Below, piece after piece: positions 26,161 through 36,501 of a stretch of DNA of 64,000 nucleotides. Position numbers and translations under genes: made by a program. The stretch is from Candidatus Kapaibacterium sp. (GTDB lineage: Bacteria > Bacteroidota > Ignavibacteria > Kapaibacteriales > UBA4661), in the NCBI GenBank assembly GCA_025455065.1, contig JALONG010000028.1, forward strand, positions 22,843 through 86,842. Direction: 5' to 3'. The notes under the pieces are model-generated. The model saw nothing but the letters and a program-made list of their open reading frames with translations. It did no database searches and was not told the origin of the DNA. Position 1 is the stretch's first letter; every line of letters begins with the position of its first letter.

Positions 26161-28248
26161 ATGCCCTATCGCCTAGGAATTGACATCGGCGGAACATTTA
26201 CCGATTTCGTTTTGCTCAATGAAACAAGCGGGGATTTGCATTTCGGCAAAACGCTTACCACATACCCTGACCCCACAAACGGCATCATTACAGGCACAAA
26301 GCAGGTATTGAACGATTTCAACGTGAACGCAGCCGCAATTCACACGATTGTTCACGGCACAACGCTTGTAACAAATGCCGTCATTGAGCGGAAAGGCGCA
26401 AAAACGGGGTTTATCACAACGCAAGGTTTTACCGATGTTCCCGAAATCGGGCGCGAACTTCGCTACGATATTTACGACATTTTTCTCACGATGCCTGAAC
26501 CCCTTGTGCCGCAGAAACTCCGCGTTGGCGTGGAAGAGCGCCTGAATGCAAAAGGCGAAGTTGTAATGGCGCTCACACAGGCATCTATTGAAAGAGCCGT
26601 CGAAACGCTGGTGGGACGCGGTGTTCAGTCTATTGCGGTGTGTTTGTTACATTCATTTGTGAATCCTGCGCACGAGCGCATCATTGCTGAGATTATTCAT
26701 CAAAAATACCCCCACATTTACACCTCACTTTCGGTGGATATTATGCCGGAGATTCGAGAATACGAGCGTGCTTCAGCAACCATTATGAACGCTTACGTGC
26801 AGCCGATTACAGATAAGTATTTGGAGACGCTGGAAAAGCGCTTGCGTGTGCTGGGTTTTACGGGGAATATTGATATTATGATTTCCAGCGGACGCTTGAC
26901 AACGATTGAAGGAGCAAGGAAATCGCCTGTACAGCTATTGGAATCAGGTCCGGCGGGTGGTGCAATGGCTTCGGTGTTTTTCGGAAAACTCACCGGACGC
27001 GCAGATTTGCTGGGTTTTGACATGGGCGGAACAACTGCCAAAGCCTCGCTTATTTTGAACAACAGACCCGAAATCACGAATCAATTTGAAGCTGCCAGAG
27101 TACGCCGTTTCAAGAAGGGAAGCGGCTTACCGGTGCGCATTCCTGTTATTGATTTGATTGAAATTGGTGCCGGAGGCGGCTCTATTGCTCACATTGACCA
27201 CTTGGGCTTGCTCAAAGTCGGTCCTGAAAGTGCTGCATCGCAGCCCGGACCAGCGTGTTATGGGCGCGGTGGCGATAAACCCACCGTTACAGATGCCGAC
27301 CTTATTTTGGGTTATTTGAACGAAAAATATTTCTTAGGTGGAACAATGACGCTTGACCGCGAAGCTGCACGGGAAGCCGTTCACAGGCATATTGCTGAAC
27401 CGCTCGGCATCACGATTGAACAAGCCGCAATGGGCATTCGCCGCGTGGTGGATGAAAACATGGCAAGCGCAGCACGGGTACATATTCTCGAAAAAGGCTA
27501 CGACCCGCGCCGTTTCTCAATGATTGCCTTTGGCGGCGCGGGACCTGTTCACGCCTTCAGCGTAGCACGTCTGCTCGGTTCGCCGCAAATGATTATCCCC
27601 GTCGGAGCAGGTGTAACCTCAGCTCTGGGCTTTTTGGTCTCTCCCGTTGCCAGCGAAGCGATTCGCTCCTTTGTTTGCCCGTTGGATGAAATTGATTGGC
27701 AAAAACTGAACACTATGCTTCGTGCAATGGAAGAAGAAGGGTTCGAGTTTCTACGCCATGCGAAGGCAGATGTGAGCAAGGCAAGAATCACGTGCATAGC
27801 AGATATGCGGTATGTGGGGCAGGGACATGAAATAGCCGTACCAATGCCGCTTGGTGAACTTTCTGCCGATTCCGTTGCCGAAATTGAAGCCACATTTTTA
27901 AAAGAATACCAACTCCGCTACAACCGCACCGTTCCGGCAATGCGGCTTGAAACCGTTACATGGCGTGTGGCAGTGAGCGCAGCAGCACCGGAAATCACGC
28001 CCAATCAGCCTGGGGCGGAATTTGCTAATGAAAATGCCCTGAAAGCACATCGCAGCGTGTGGTTCGTGGGAGATTCCACCCCAACGGAAACGCCTGTCTT
28101 TAGCCGCTACGCACTCAGTTCCGGCGCGGTGTTTGAGGGTCCGGCAATCATTGAGGAAAAAGAATCAACAACCGTTATCGGGAAAAATTCGACTGTGAGA
28201 ATTGATGAGTTTAAGAATATTGTGATAGATTTGCACCACGCGAAATAA
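26161..28248 (+). CDS. hyuA: Hydantoinase/oxoprolinase family protein, HyuA-type subunit
   Basis: LGIDIGGTFTDFVLL; LLGFDMGGTTAKASLI; AFGGAGPVHAFSVARLLG. Confidence 0.94.
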   Translation: MPYRLGIDIGGTFTDFVLLNETSGDLHFGKTLTTYPDPTNGIITGTKQVLNDFNVNAAAIHTIVHGTTLVTNAVIERKGAKTGFITTQGFTDVPEIGRELRYDIYDIFLTMPEPLVPQKLRVGVEERLNAKGEVVMALTQASIERAVETLVGRGVQSIAVCLLHSFVNPAHERIIAEIIHQKYPHIYTSLSVDIMPEIREYERASATIMNAYVQPITDKYLETLEKRLRVLGFTGNIDIMISSGRLTTIEGARKSPVQLLESGPAGGAMASVFFGKLTGRADLLGFDMGGTTAKASLILNNRPEITNQFEAARVRRFKKGSGLPVRIPVIDLIEIGAGGGSIAHIDHLGLLKVGPESAASQPGPACYGRGGDKPTVTDADLILGYLNEKYFLGGTMTLDREAAREAVHRHIAEPLGITIEQAAMGIRRVVDENMASAARVHILEKGYDPRRFSMIAFGGAGPVHAFSVARLLGSPQMIIPVGAGVTSALGFLVSPVASEAIRSFVCPLDEIDWQKLNTMLRAMEEEGFEFLRHAKADVSKARITCIADMRYVGQGHEIAVPMPLGELSADSVAEIEATFLKEYQLRYNRTVPAMRLETVTWRVAVSAAAPEITPNQPGAEFANENALKAHRSVWFVGDSTPTETPVFSRYALSSGAVFEGPAIIEEKESTTVIGKNSTVRIDEFKNIVIDLHHAK

Positions 28249-28257
28249 TCAAATACT

Positions 28258-29823
28258 ATGACAACCAAATACGATCCCATTACCCTAAGCATCCTCTGGT
28301 CGCGCCTTTTGGCGATTGTGGATGAAGCTGGAACAACGCTTCAACGCACGTCGTTCTCGACCGTAACCCGCGAATCCAACGACTTTGCGGTTGTTCTCAT
28401 GGACAAATACGGGCGCTCCATTGCGCAATCCGGCATTAGTGTTCCGTCATTTTTGGGCGTACTGCCGATGCTCACGCAAGCGCTCTTGAAGGACTATTTT
28501 CCGCCGGAATCGTGGGCGGAAGGCGATACCGTCATGACCAACGATCCTTGGTTGTGTGCAGGACACAAGCCTGATATTGGCTTAGTATCGCCAATTTTCA
28601 AATCCGGTGCGCTGATTGGCTTTATTGGTACGATTGCTCATTCACCCGATATGGGCGGTGCGCTCTGGGGCGCGGGTGGGCGGGATTTGTACGAGGAAGG
28701 TTTAATGGTTCCGCCCACAAAGCTCGTCATTGCTGGTGCGGAGAATGTGACGCTCTTCAATATCATCGAAGCAAATGTGCGTGTGGCAAAGCAGACCATC
28801 GGCGACATTCGCGCCCAACTTGCCGCCAATGAGCAAGGTATTTCCTCGCTTATGCGGCTTATGGACGAAATGGGTATGGAAAATTTACAAACTGTTGCCG
28901 AACAGGTCATCGAAGCGAGTGAACGCGCCATGCGCGAGGCTATTCGCAAAGCACCCGACGGCACATACCGCTACGAATACGATGCCGACGGCGATGGTCT
29001 CGAAAACCCAGTCCACATCTCGTGTGCCGTGACGATTAAGGACGACGAAATTTTTGTGGATTATGCCGGAACATCCGGCGCACACCCGCTTGGAATCAAC
29101 GCTGTGATGAATTACACCTATGCTTATACCGCCTATCCGATAAAATGCGCCTTCAGCCCTGATGTTCCCAACAACGAAGGCTCATTCCGCCCGATTCATG
29201 TAACCGCGCCGAAAGGTTCGTTGCTCAATGCACAAAAACCCGTCCCGCTTGGTGCGCGGAACATCACGGGAAATATCCTCCACGCGGCTGTTTTTGGTGC
29301 GCTTTCGGAGGCAGTTCCCGCACAAGTGCAGGCAGATTGCGGTGCGGCGTGTTGGTGCGTTGTACTGAATGGTCATGACACAAGGAAACATCAGGATTAC
29401 GTCGAATACTTTTTCCTGAATGGTGGTTACGGTGCGCGTCCGACGATGCACGGTATTCCGACGCTCAGTTTTCCGACGAATGTGGCAAATGTGCCGATTG
29501 AAGTGCTGGAAAATAGTGCGCCCATCATGGTTACGGAAAAATCGCTCCGGCGCAATTCCGGCGGCAAAGGCGTGTACGATGGCGGTGCAGGGCAGCGTTT
29601 CTCGTTCAAAAATGTTGGTGAAGACCCCATCAATATTTCCATTCTCACCGAAAAAACGAAAACCGTTGCACGCGGCTTGCAAGGCGGTTTGGACGGTAAA
29701 AAAGGGAAAATCAGCATCAGACCAAAACGCTTCATTGCGCCCAAAGGCTTGGATAAACTTATGCCGAATGAAGAAATTGTGCTGGATTTACCGGGCGGCG
29801 GCGGCTTTGGAACACCGGATTGA
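28258..29823 (+). CDS. hyuB: Hydantoinase/oxoprolinase family protein, HyuB-type subunit
   Basis: YDPITLSILWSRLLAIVDEAGTTLQRTSFSTVTRESNDFAVVLMD; LDLPGGGGFGTP C-terminus. Confidence 0.94.
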   Translation: MTTKYDPITLSILWSRLLAIVDEAGTTLQRTSFSTVTRESNDFAVVLMDKYGRSIAQSGISVPSFLGVLPMLTQALLKDYFPPESWAEGDTVMTNDPWLCAGHKPDIGLVSPIFKSGALIGFIGTIAHSPDMGGALWGAGGRDLYEEGLMVPPTKLVIAGAENVTLFNIIEANVRVAKQTIGDIRAQLAANEQGISSLMRLMDEMGMENLQTVAEQVIEASERAMREAIRKAPDGTYRYEYDADGDGLENPVHISCAVTIKDDEIFVDYAGTSGAHPLGINAVMNYTYAYTAYPIKCAFSPDVPNNEGSFRPIHVTAPKGSLLNAQKPVPLGARNITGNILHAAVFGALSEAVPAQVQADCGAACWCVVLNGHDTRKHQDYVEYFFLNGGYGARPTMHGIPTLSFPTNVANVPIEVLENSAPIMVTEKSLRRNSGGKGVYDGGAGQRFSFKNVGEDPINISILTEKTKTVARGLQGGLDGKKGKISIRPKRFIAPKGLDKLMPNEEIVLDLPGGGGFGTPD

Positions 29824-29860
29824 GGCGAAGTATAAAGTATGAAGTATGCAATTTTGGAGT

Positions 29861-29897
29861 GAGGGTTTGTACGCAAAGCAGACCCTCGCTTTTCGTT
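29861..29897 (+). terminator. Intrinsic terminator of the GAGACCCTC hairpin family
   Basis: GAGGGTTTG-tacgcaaag-CAGACCCTC followed by gcttttcgttt, after hyuB. Confidence 0.7.
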
Positions 29898-29939
29898 TAG
29901 TGAGACTCGGAAATTTTTAGAACACTTTTGCGCAAAACT

Positions 29940-31355
29940 ATGACTGCAACAATCAACGTCCGTAATCCTCGTACAGGAAAGAACGACTACACCATAACCC
30001 CACCAAGCGCATCGGAACTTGCTTTACGGTGTACACAACTTCGTGAGGCACAAGTAGCATGGCAAGAAAATGGGGTAGAATACCGCATTAGCGTTTTGCA
30101 AAAGTGGAAAGAAGCCGCAACACGGCACAAAACCTCGTTACAAGAAGCACTCATCCATGACACGGGACGCAAGTGGGAATCAATCTTGGAGGCGGATTTG
30201 CTTTTTTCAAGTATTGACAGGTGGTGCAGATTAGGGCGTGAATTTTTCACAGAGCAAGCATCGAAGCCGTCTCACGTGCCGTTTATCGAAATTCGCCAAG
30301 ATGTGCAGCCGTTTCCGCTTGTGGGCGTGATTAGCCCTTGGAATTTCCCGCTTTTGCTGTCACTCATTGACGCAATTCCCGCTCTCATGGCGGGTTGTGC
30401 GGTAATTGTCAAGCCAAGCGAAATCACGCCGCGTTTTGTGAAACCGATGATGCAAATTATCGAAGAAGTCCCAGAATTAGCTTCGGTGCTGGTGTATGTG
30501 GAAGGAGCAGGTGAAACTGGCGGCACAATTATCCAAAACGTAGATTTGGTCTGCTTCACAGGCAGTGTTGCCACAGGGCGGCACGTCTATAAAGCAGCCG
30601 CAGACCGCTTCATTCCTGCGTTTCTGGAACTTGGAGGAAAAGATGCCGCGCTTGTTTTTGAAGGTGCAAATCTTGACCATGCAACGTCGTCGCTGCTTTG
30701 GGGTTCGACTGCAAACGCCGGTCAATCCTGCCTTTCAGTGGAGCGCATTTACGTTCAACAAAGCATTTATACGGATTTTCTGGAACAACTCACCGCTAAA
30801 GCGCAGAAACTCTCGTTTTGCTACCCCGACATTGACACGGGAAAAATTGGTCCGATTATTTCCGAAAAACAAGTCGCTATCATCAACGACCATTTGCACG
30901 ATGCTCTTCAGAAAGGCGCACAAATACTCACGGGAACGGGGCAATGCGAAGAACATGGTGGCGGAATGTGGTGTTTCCCGACGGTGCTTACTAACGTCAA
31001 TCACAACATGAAAATCATGACCGAAGAGACATTCGGACCAATTCTACCCGTCATGCCTTTTCAGGATGAAAACGAAGCGGTTGCTTTTGCCAACGGCACG
31101 ATATTTGGCTTGAGCGGCGCGGTCTTTGCGAAATCACACGAAGAAGCGCATAGAATCGGGCTTCGGATGCACTGCGGCGCGATAAGCCTGAATGAATCGG
31201 CACTGACGGCAATTATTCACGAGGGGGAAAAACAATCTTTCAAAGCATCCGGCATCGGTGGAACCCGCATGGGCGCTGCTGCGCTGAAGCGTTTTGTTCG
31301 CCAACGGACATTTTTGACAAAAGTACAAAATGTGGTCTCTCCATGGTGGTATTGA
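29940..31355 (+). CDS. Aldehyde dehydrogenase family protein
   Basis: GVISPWNFPLLLSLIDAIPALMAGCAVIVKPSE; LELGGKDAALVFEGANLDHA; NAGQSCLSVERIYV. Confidence 0.94.
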   Translation: MTATINVRNPRTGKNDYTITPPSASELALRCTQLREAQVAWQENGVEYRISVLQKWKEAATRHKTSLQEALIHDTGRKWESILEADLLFSSIDRWCRLGREFFTEQASKPSHVPFIEIRQDVQPFPLVGVISPWNFPLLLSLIDAIPALMAGCAVIVKPSEITPRFVKPMMQIIEEVPELASVLVYVEGAGETGGTIIQNVDLVCFTGSVATGRHVYKAAADRFIPAFLELGGKDAALVFEGANLDHATSSLLWGSTANAGQSCLSVERIYVQQSIYTDFLEQLTAKAQKLSFCYPDIDTGKIGPIISEKQVAIINDHLHDALQKGAQILTGTGQCEEHGGGMWCFPTVLTNVNHNMKIMTEETFGPILPVMPFQDENEAVAFANGTIFGLSGAVFAKSHEEAHRIGLRMHCGAISLNESALTAIIHEGEKQSFKASGIGGTRMGAAALKRFVRQRTFLTKVQNVVSPWWY

Positions 31356-31378
31356 AAAATACGGCTCGGTATAGTAAC

Positions 31379-32158
31379 CTACAAAACCCTCAACATCGGC
31401 TCTGTGTCTTGCTTCACAGCATCTCCTTTGTACATTACACGCTCCAAAAACAAACCACTCGGCGGGGCTGTCAGTGTCGCGGGAATACCGCTTTTGTCCT
31501 CGAAAAATTCGTGAATTGCGCCTAGTGACATCTTCCCACGCCCGACTTCTGCAAGCACACCAACCATCTGCCGCACCATTTTCCAAAGAAAGTGGGAGCC
31601 GCGAACCCTCACCAGTATGAGGCTGCCGGCCTCTTCGACCGAAAAAAGGTCAATGTTGGTTGTGGTAGATTTTTCTTCGGGGTCATCGGCGGTGAAAGAA
31701 CGGTAGTCGCGCCGCCCCTTGAAAATATCGGCTGCGGAGCGCATCACATCTATATCCAACTCGTCTTTTATCCACCAGACAAAACGTTTTCCAAACGCAG
31801 AACGGCGACGGGAAATTTGATACAAATACTGCCGTGAAACCGCGTCATATCTGGCGTGGAAGTCTTTGTGTGCTTTGTCAATACGCAGGATGTTAATATC
31901 GGCGGGAAGTTCGTCGTTCACTTTCATGCGGAGTATCTGCGGAGCAAGCATTGTCGAGGCTTCCAGGTGTGCTACCTGCGCAAGTGCGTGAACGCCGCTA
32001 TCAGTCCGCCCGGAGCCGTAGAACTCGAAATTGCGTGATTTTAAGACCGTTTCCAGCGCAACATTGATGTCGCCTTGCACCGTGCGAGCGTTTTTCTGCA
32101 TTTGCCAGCCGCTATACCGCGTTCCCTCGTATTCGAGCGTTACTTTGTATCGTGCCAT
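31379..32158 (-). CDS. truA: tRNA pseudouridine(38-40) synthase TruA
   Basis: YEGTRYSGWQMQKNARTVQGDI; GSGRTDSGVHALAQVAH. Confidence 0.96.
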   Translation of the reverse strand: MARYKVTLEYEGTRYSGWQMQKNARTVQGDINVALETVLKSRNFEFYGSGRTDSGVHALAQVAHLEASTMLAPQILRMKVNDELPADINILRIDKAHKDFHARYDAVSRQYLYQISRRRSAFGKRFVWWIKDELDIDVMRSAADIFKGRRDYRSFTADDPEEKSTTTNIDLFSVEEAGSLILVRVRGSHFLWKMVRQMVGVLAEVGRGKMSLGAIHEFFEDKSGIPATLTAPPSGLFLERVMYKGDAVKQDTEPMLRVL

Positions 32159-32164
32159 TGACGT

Positions 32165-33043
32165 TTAGCGCCCTTTCTTGGGTGATGATTTCTGCACTTG
32201 CGGCATCGGATATAATGCACCACTGGGAAAAATGTGCAATCGAATGTCGTTGCCTGTGAGATTACCGTTTGCATCAGTACGGATATTTTTCGCGTTTCGT
32301 GCATCGAAAACCTGTACTGTTGCGTCTCCCAAGACTTCAAACGTGCTATTCGGTTTGACAATAATGCACGTCGCTTCGTCAATGCCAACGCCCACAAGGT
32401 TGGGATGCTCCAAAACCAGCGTCAAAAGGCGGTTCTGGCGTTTGCGCTTCACAAAATGCTGGTCAATAATTACCGAGCGCACAAAACCAAAACCTTCCGC
32501 CGTTTCGATGTTTCCTTTGCGCACCATACCGTAAGGGTTCACGGTGTCCTTGTTCACAAGTTCGTCCCCTGTGAGCATAATACGGCTCTGCACAGCCGCA
32601 CCGGCGCTTGTTCCCGATAGCACCCCGCCTTTTTCATAAACCTTCCACACCGCTTGGAGAAACTTCGTACCGCGCAGTGCCTTCATAAGCCTGTTTTGGT
32701 CGCCGCCGGAGAAAAATACGCCCGTTGCGACATTGATTTTCGCAAGATTGGAATCCGCATCAGCGCTTGCGGAATCGCAAATCACGTAGTCCACATTCGG
32801 TGCGCCGAACTTCAGGAATTGCTCGCGCTGAGCTTTCGCTGTTTCGAGCATTTCTGAACTTGCCATCGGGATAATGAGTATTCGTGCCTTCTCGCCGCCA
32901 GCCAAGGCAATAATTTTCTTCATAATCGCTTCAGGGCGGGGTCCGCCTCCGATGATGACGAGATGACCTTTGGGGGTGGTAGTTTGAGAAATCAGGGCAA
33001 GTGATTGGAGCAGAACAATGAACAATGTAGCAAAGAGGCGCAT
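32165..33043 (-). CDS. Cyanophycinase-like peptidase S51 with signal peptide
   Basis: MRLFATLFIVLLQSLALISQTTTPKGHLVIIGGGPRPE; SGTSAGAAVQS nucleophile motif. Confidence 0.9.
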   Translation of the reverse strand: MRLFATLFIVLLQSLALISQTTTPKGHLVIIGGGPRPEAIMKKIIALAGGEKARILIIPMASSEMLETAKAQREQFLKFGAPNVDYVICDSASADADSNLAKINVATGVFFSGGDQNRLMKALRGTKFLQAVWKVYEKGGVLSGTSAGAAVQSRIMLTGDELVNKDTVNPYGMVRKGNIETAEGFGFVRSVIIDQHFVKRKRQNRLLTLVLEHPNLVGVGIDEATCIIVKPNSTFEVLGDATVQVFDARNAKNIRTDANGNLTGNDIRLHIFPSGALYPMPQVQKSSPKKGR

Positions 33044-33089
33044 TATAGGTCAGAAATAGTAGATAATAAAAGATGAAAAATAAACAGCA

Positions 33090-33314
33090 TTACAGCCAAT
33101 TCCGAAATTCTTCCAGCGAAATACCCGCTTGCTTTAGCAGTGAGCGCAATGTTCCTGCGCTAATTTCACGGTGGTTCGGAATAGATAACGCGCGGTGTTC
33201 GCCGTCTTTTTGTACAATGATATGACTCCCTCGCTGCCGGATTTCACGCCAACCGCGCTTTAGCAACAACCGAATAAACTCTTTTCCCGATACGGTTGGT
33301 AAATGCTCACTCAT
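33090..33314 (-). CDS. hicA: HicA-type toxin
   Basis: SGKEFIRLLLKRGWREIRQRGSHIIVQKDGEHRALSIPNHREISAGTLRSLLKQAGIS. Confidence 0.92.
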   Translation of the reverse strand: MSEHLPTVSGKEFIRLLLKRGWREIRQRGSHIIVQKDGEHRALSIPNHREISAGTLRSLLKQAGISLEEFRNWL

Positions 33315-33538
33315 GCAGCAACCCCAAGTTCAACGTCTATCGTCGTTACTTCGAGAAGTTGAAGCGGTTTATCCCAGCCCAATTCATCAGCCGTTTCAAG
33401 GATCAGTTCTACCGCTTCTCGGATATTGACTAATGCTTCGTCTCGGGTTCGCCCCTGACTAACGCAGCCGGGCAGACTTGGGCAAGTGGCAACTATCCAG
33501 CCATCTTCGCCGTCTTCAAGGATTATCGGTAGTTTCAT
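33311..33538 (-). CDS. hicB: HicB-type antitoxin
   Basis: MKLPIILEDGEDGWIVATCPSLPGCVSQGRTRDEALVNIREAVELIL. Confidence 0.92.
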   Translation of the reverse strand: MKLPIILEDGEDGWIVATCPSLPGCVSQGRTRDEALVNIREAVELILETADELGWDKPLQLLEVTTIDVELGVAA

Positions 33539-33604
33539 AGCAACACAAAATCGTAAGAAAAACAATCGTGAGAAAACAAACCGTAATTTACTCACTTCTT
33601 GCCA

Positions 33605-34855
33605 TTACGCAAACATCTTCTGCACCTTCCCAAGCGCACGAATCATCGTGTCAATTTCCTCGCGGGTGTTGTAAAATGCCAGCGAAGCGCGGCACGTTGC
33701 CGGTACGCCAAAGCGCTTCATAAGCGGCTGCGTACAATGATGCCCCGTGCGAATGGCGACACCTTCGTTGTCGAGAATCGTTCCCACATCGTGCGGATGA
33801 ATTGCGCCGCTTGCGCCGGAAAGCATGAACGAAATCACGCTGGCTTTTTCCCGTGCCGTGCCAATAATCCGCACCCCACCCAAAGTTTCAAGCGCTTCGG
33901 TGGCATAGCCGAGTAGATCGTGTTCGTGTTCGCCAATGGCATCCAGACCAATGCTGTTCACATACTCCAATGCCGCTCCAAGCCCGATAATTCCTTCTAC
34001 GTGGGGCGTTCCGGCTTCAAATTTGAAAGGAATTTCGTTGTAGGTGGTTTTCTCGAATGTTACCGAACTAATCATCGCACCGCCGCCGTGATAGGGCGGC
34101 ATTGCTTCAAGCAATTTTGCTTTGCCGTACAGAACACCGATTCCCGTCGGCGCAAAGACTTTATGCCCCGAAAACACGTAAAAATCAGCATCCAGCGCCC
34201 GCACATCCACTGCCAAATGCGGCACAGACTGCGCACCATCCACAAGCACCACAGCGCCGCGTTCATGCGCGAGGTCAATGATGCGCTTCACAGGGTTGAT
34301 TGTGCCGAGTGTGTTAGAAATGTGCGTAATTGCGACAAGTTTTGTGCGGTCGGTGAGCAGGTTTTCGTATTCATCCATTTCCAATTCGCCGTCATCATTC
34401 ACCGGAACTACCTGCAAAACCGCTTTCTTCCTTGCACAGAGCATTTGCCAAGGAACGATATTGGAATGATGCTCCATAGCAGAAATTACGATTTCATCGC
34501 CTTCGCGGATGTCCAATTCGCCAAACGAAAACGCCACCAAATTTATCGCTTCGGTTGTGCCGCGCACGAAGATAATTTCGCGGTCTTCGGCTGCGTTGAT
34601 GAAGGTCTGCACGGTGCGCCGAGCGGCTTCCAGAGCGGCTGTCGCCTGCTGACTGAGGAAATGATTGCCTCGGTGAACATTGCTGTTCATAGCGCGGTAA
34701 TAGCGGTCAATCGTTTCGATGACCTGACGCGGCTTTTGGGAGGTGTTGCCGTTGTCCAAGTACACAAGCGGCTTTCCGTGTACTTTTTCGGAGAGAATCG
34801 GGAAATCCTTGCGAAGTGTTTCTACGTCAAAATCAAGTGTTGATGCGGTTGTCAT
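33605..34855 (-). CDS. sufS: Cysteine desulfurase SufS
   Basis: FPILSEKVHGKPLVYLDNGNTSQKPRQVIETIDRYY; DFYVFSGHKVFAPTGIGVLYG; VAIRTGHHCTQPLMKRFG. Confidence 0.95.
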   Translation of the reverse strand: MTTASTLDFDVETLRKDFPILSEKVHGKPLVYLDNGNTSQKPRQVIETIDRYYRAMNSNVHRGNHFLSQQATAALEAARRTVQTFINAAEDREIIFVRGTTEAINLVAFSFGELDIREGDEIVISAMEHHSNIVPWQMLCARKKAVLQVVPVNDDGELEMDEYENLLTDRTKLVAITHISNTLGTINPVKRIIDLAHERGAVVLVDGAQSVPHLAVDVRALDADFYVFSGHKVFAPTGIGVLYGKAKLLEAMPPYHGGGAMISSVTFEKTTYNEIPFKFEAGTPHVEGIIGLGAALEYVNSIGLDAIGEHEHDLLGYATEALETLGGVRIIGTAREKASVISFMLSGASGAIHPHDVGTILDNEGVAIRTGHHCTQPLMKRFGVPATCRASLAFYNTREEIDTMIRALGKVQKMFA

Positions 34856-34954
34856 GGTGATTTGGGAGATGGTGAAATATTTCCTGAGTTCTACGACTGC
34901 CACGAGGATGTGACGAAGCGGTAGGACGGGCTTTTGTGTACTGCGTGAGCAAGA

Positions 34955-35752
34955 TTATTTACTACCAACATCAAGCATATACCGCACTCCCAGCGCAATC
35001 GAAATCGGCTGCACATTCAGTGTCCGATAGCCTGCAAGCGGGTCTTTGCCGACGATGTTAAAATTATCGGGAATCTGCGTGAGCGGCACCATACGAACCA
35101 TTTGCGACAGCGCCATACTGCCTTGTCCATAGACAGAAAACTTACCTTCGCCCAGCGTAAAGGTGATAATGCCAATTTCTGCGCCAAGTTCAAAAAACGG
35201 TTGTAATCGTGCTTGCGGCATTGTATAGGTGGTAATCTTGCCGGCATTCGGTTGCGCACCGCCGTTGGTCTCGAAGACATCCACACTTGCGTCATAGACC
35301 ATGTGGACAGGCATACTTCCTCGCAAAAACAAACCAAATTCCGGCAACACATTCAAAAACTTCAAAAAGCGAAGCCCCGCCGATGCCGATAAACACAGGG
35401 CATTTGCGGTCATAATAAATTCATTGGTTATCTGACCGCTAAACGGGTCCACAGAACTACTACGGGCTACGGCGTTCATTATGCCAATATCCAAGACGGC
35501 AAGTGCATCTTTTGAAGCGCTAATCGTGTAGGTGGTCTCAATGCCCACGTCCGGCAGTGCTGCTATGGCAAAACTTCCCCGTGAAAGCGCCGTTATGGAA
35601 GAATTCCAGCCGCCGCGCCCTGCAACATACCCGCCAATACTGATTGTTCCCGGTAAAATACCTTGCGCCGCAAGCGGCATAGCTGCAATCATAAGCACCG
35701 AGGCAGTAACGATGCTGCTTTTGCGAAGATAGTCGAACACACGTTTCATCAC
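34955..35752 (-). CDS. Hypothetical exported, probably outer-membrane protein
   Basis: Signal-peptide-like N-terminus and beta-rich sequence. Confidence 0.6.
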   Translation of the reverse strand: MMKRVFDYLRKSSIVTASVLMIAAMPLAAQGILPGTISIGGYVAGRGGWNSSITALSRGSFAIAALPDVGIETTYTISASKDALAVLDIGIMNAVARSSSVDPFSGQITNEFIMTANALCLSASAGLRFLKFLNVLPEFGLFLRGSMPVHMVYDASVDVFETNGGAQPNAGKITTYTMPQARLQPFFELGAEIGIITFTLGEGKFSVYGQGSMALSQMVRMVPLTQIPDNFNIVGKDPLAGYRTLNVQPISIALGVRYMLDVGSK

Positions 35753-35778
35753 ATCACCTTTGAAAAACGGTAAGAAAA

Positions 35779-36501
35779 TTACTGCAAATCATCAAACTCA
35801 AGATACAAGGTTTTATCGAATTTGAGGAGCATTTTTCCTGTATTAACGCTAGTTTGAGCCGAGAAGTTTCCTTTTTTGAGCGGGCGATTTTGTTCTGCAA
35901 GGCTGCAAACCGCATAATTACTTGACTTCAGGCTTTCCTCTGCAATGGGACAATTACGAAGGCTCACAATCTGGTCAAAATCTGGTTTTGCCGTGATAGT
36001 GTGCGCGGCGAATTGCTCTTTGTTATTGCCAAAAACAAGGTATGATAGGGTTTCAGAGCGTTTTGCCGCAGTGTCGAATTTTTGGCGATAGATAACGCGC
36101 TTAATGCTCACGGGCAGTTTCCCCGTAATCGGCTCGCCACCACGCTCGAAATGTCCTGCGTAGATTTCTGCTTTGAACGGGCGCGGATTATCCAGCATTT
36201 CCGGCAGCACAAAGACCTCCGGCACAAGCGTATAAACAGTTTCTTTGGGATTTGTGCGCAGGCTTTTTTGGTATGCGGCGCGGGCTTCATCGGCAATTTC
36301 CACTTCGAGAATAATTTGGTAATCGTGCGGCGTATGGAACATCGGCAAATGCGACGCATAGACGCTGGGCGACTTTTTCCCGCCGAAGAACATCATACCG
36401 TGCAGCGAAGGTTTGTCGAGATAGGATGTTACTTTCGTTTGGGCGATAGTGGTTTCCACCAACAGAAACATTGAGAAAATGATGAGGGCGAAAAGGCGCA
36501 T
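35779..36501 (-). CDS. Hypothetical exported protein
   Basis: MRLFALIIFSMFLLVETTIAQTKVT signal peptide, 240 aa. Confidence 0.65.
   Translation of the reverse strand: MRLFALIIFSMFLLVETTIAQTKVTSYLDKPSLHGMMFFGGKKSPSVYASHLPMFHTPHDYQIILEVEIADEARAAYQKSLRTNPKETVYTLVPEVFVLPEMLDNPRPFKAEIYAGHFERGGEPITGKLPVSIKRVIYRQKFDTAAKRSETLSYLVFGNNKEQFAAHTITAKPDFDQIVSLRNCPIAEESLKSSNYAVCSLAEQNRPLKKGNFSAQTSVNTGKMLLKFDKTLYLEFDDLQ

Noticed and set aside
33920-34843. 307-aa plus-strand ORF
   Set aside because: Antisense to sufS; His/Arg/Cys-rich composition typical of shadow ORFs
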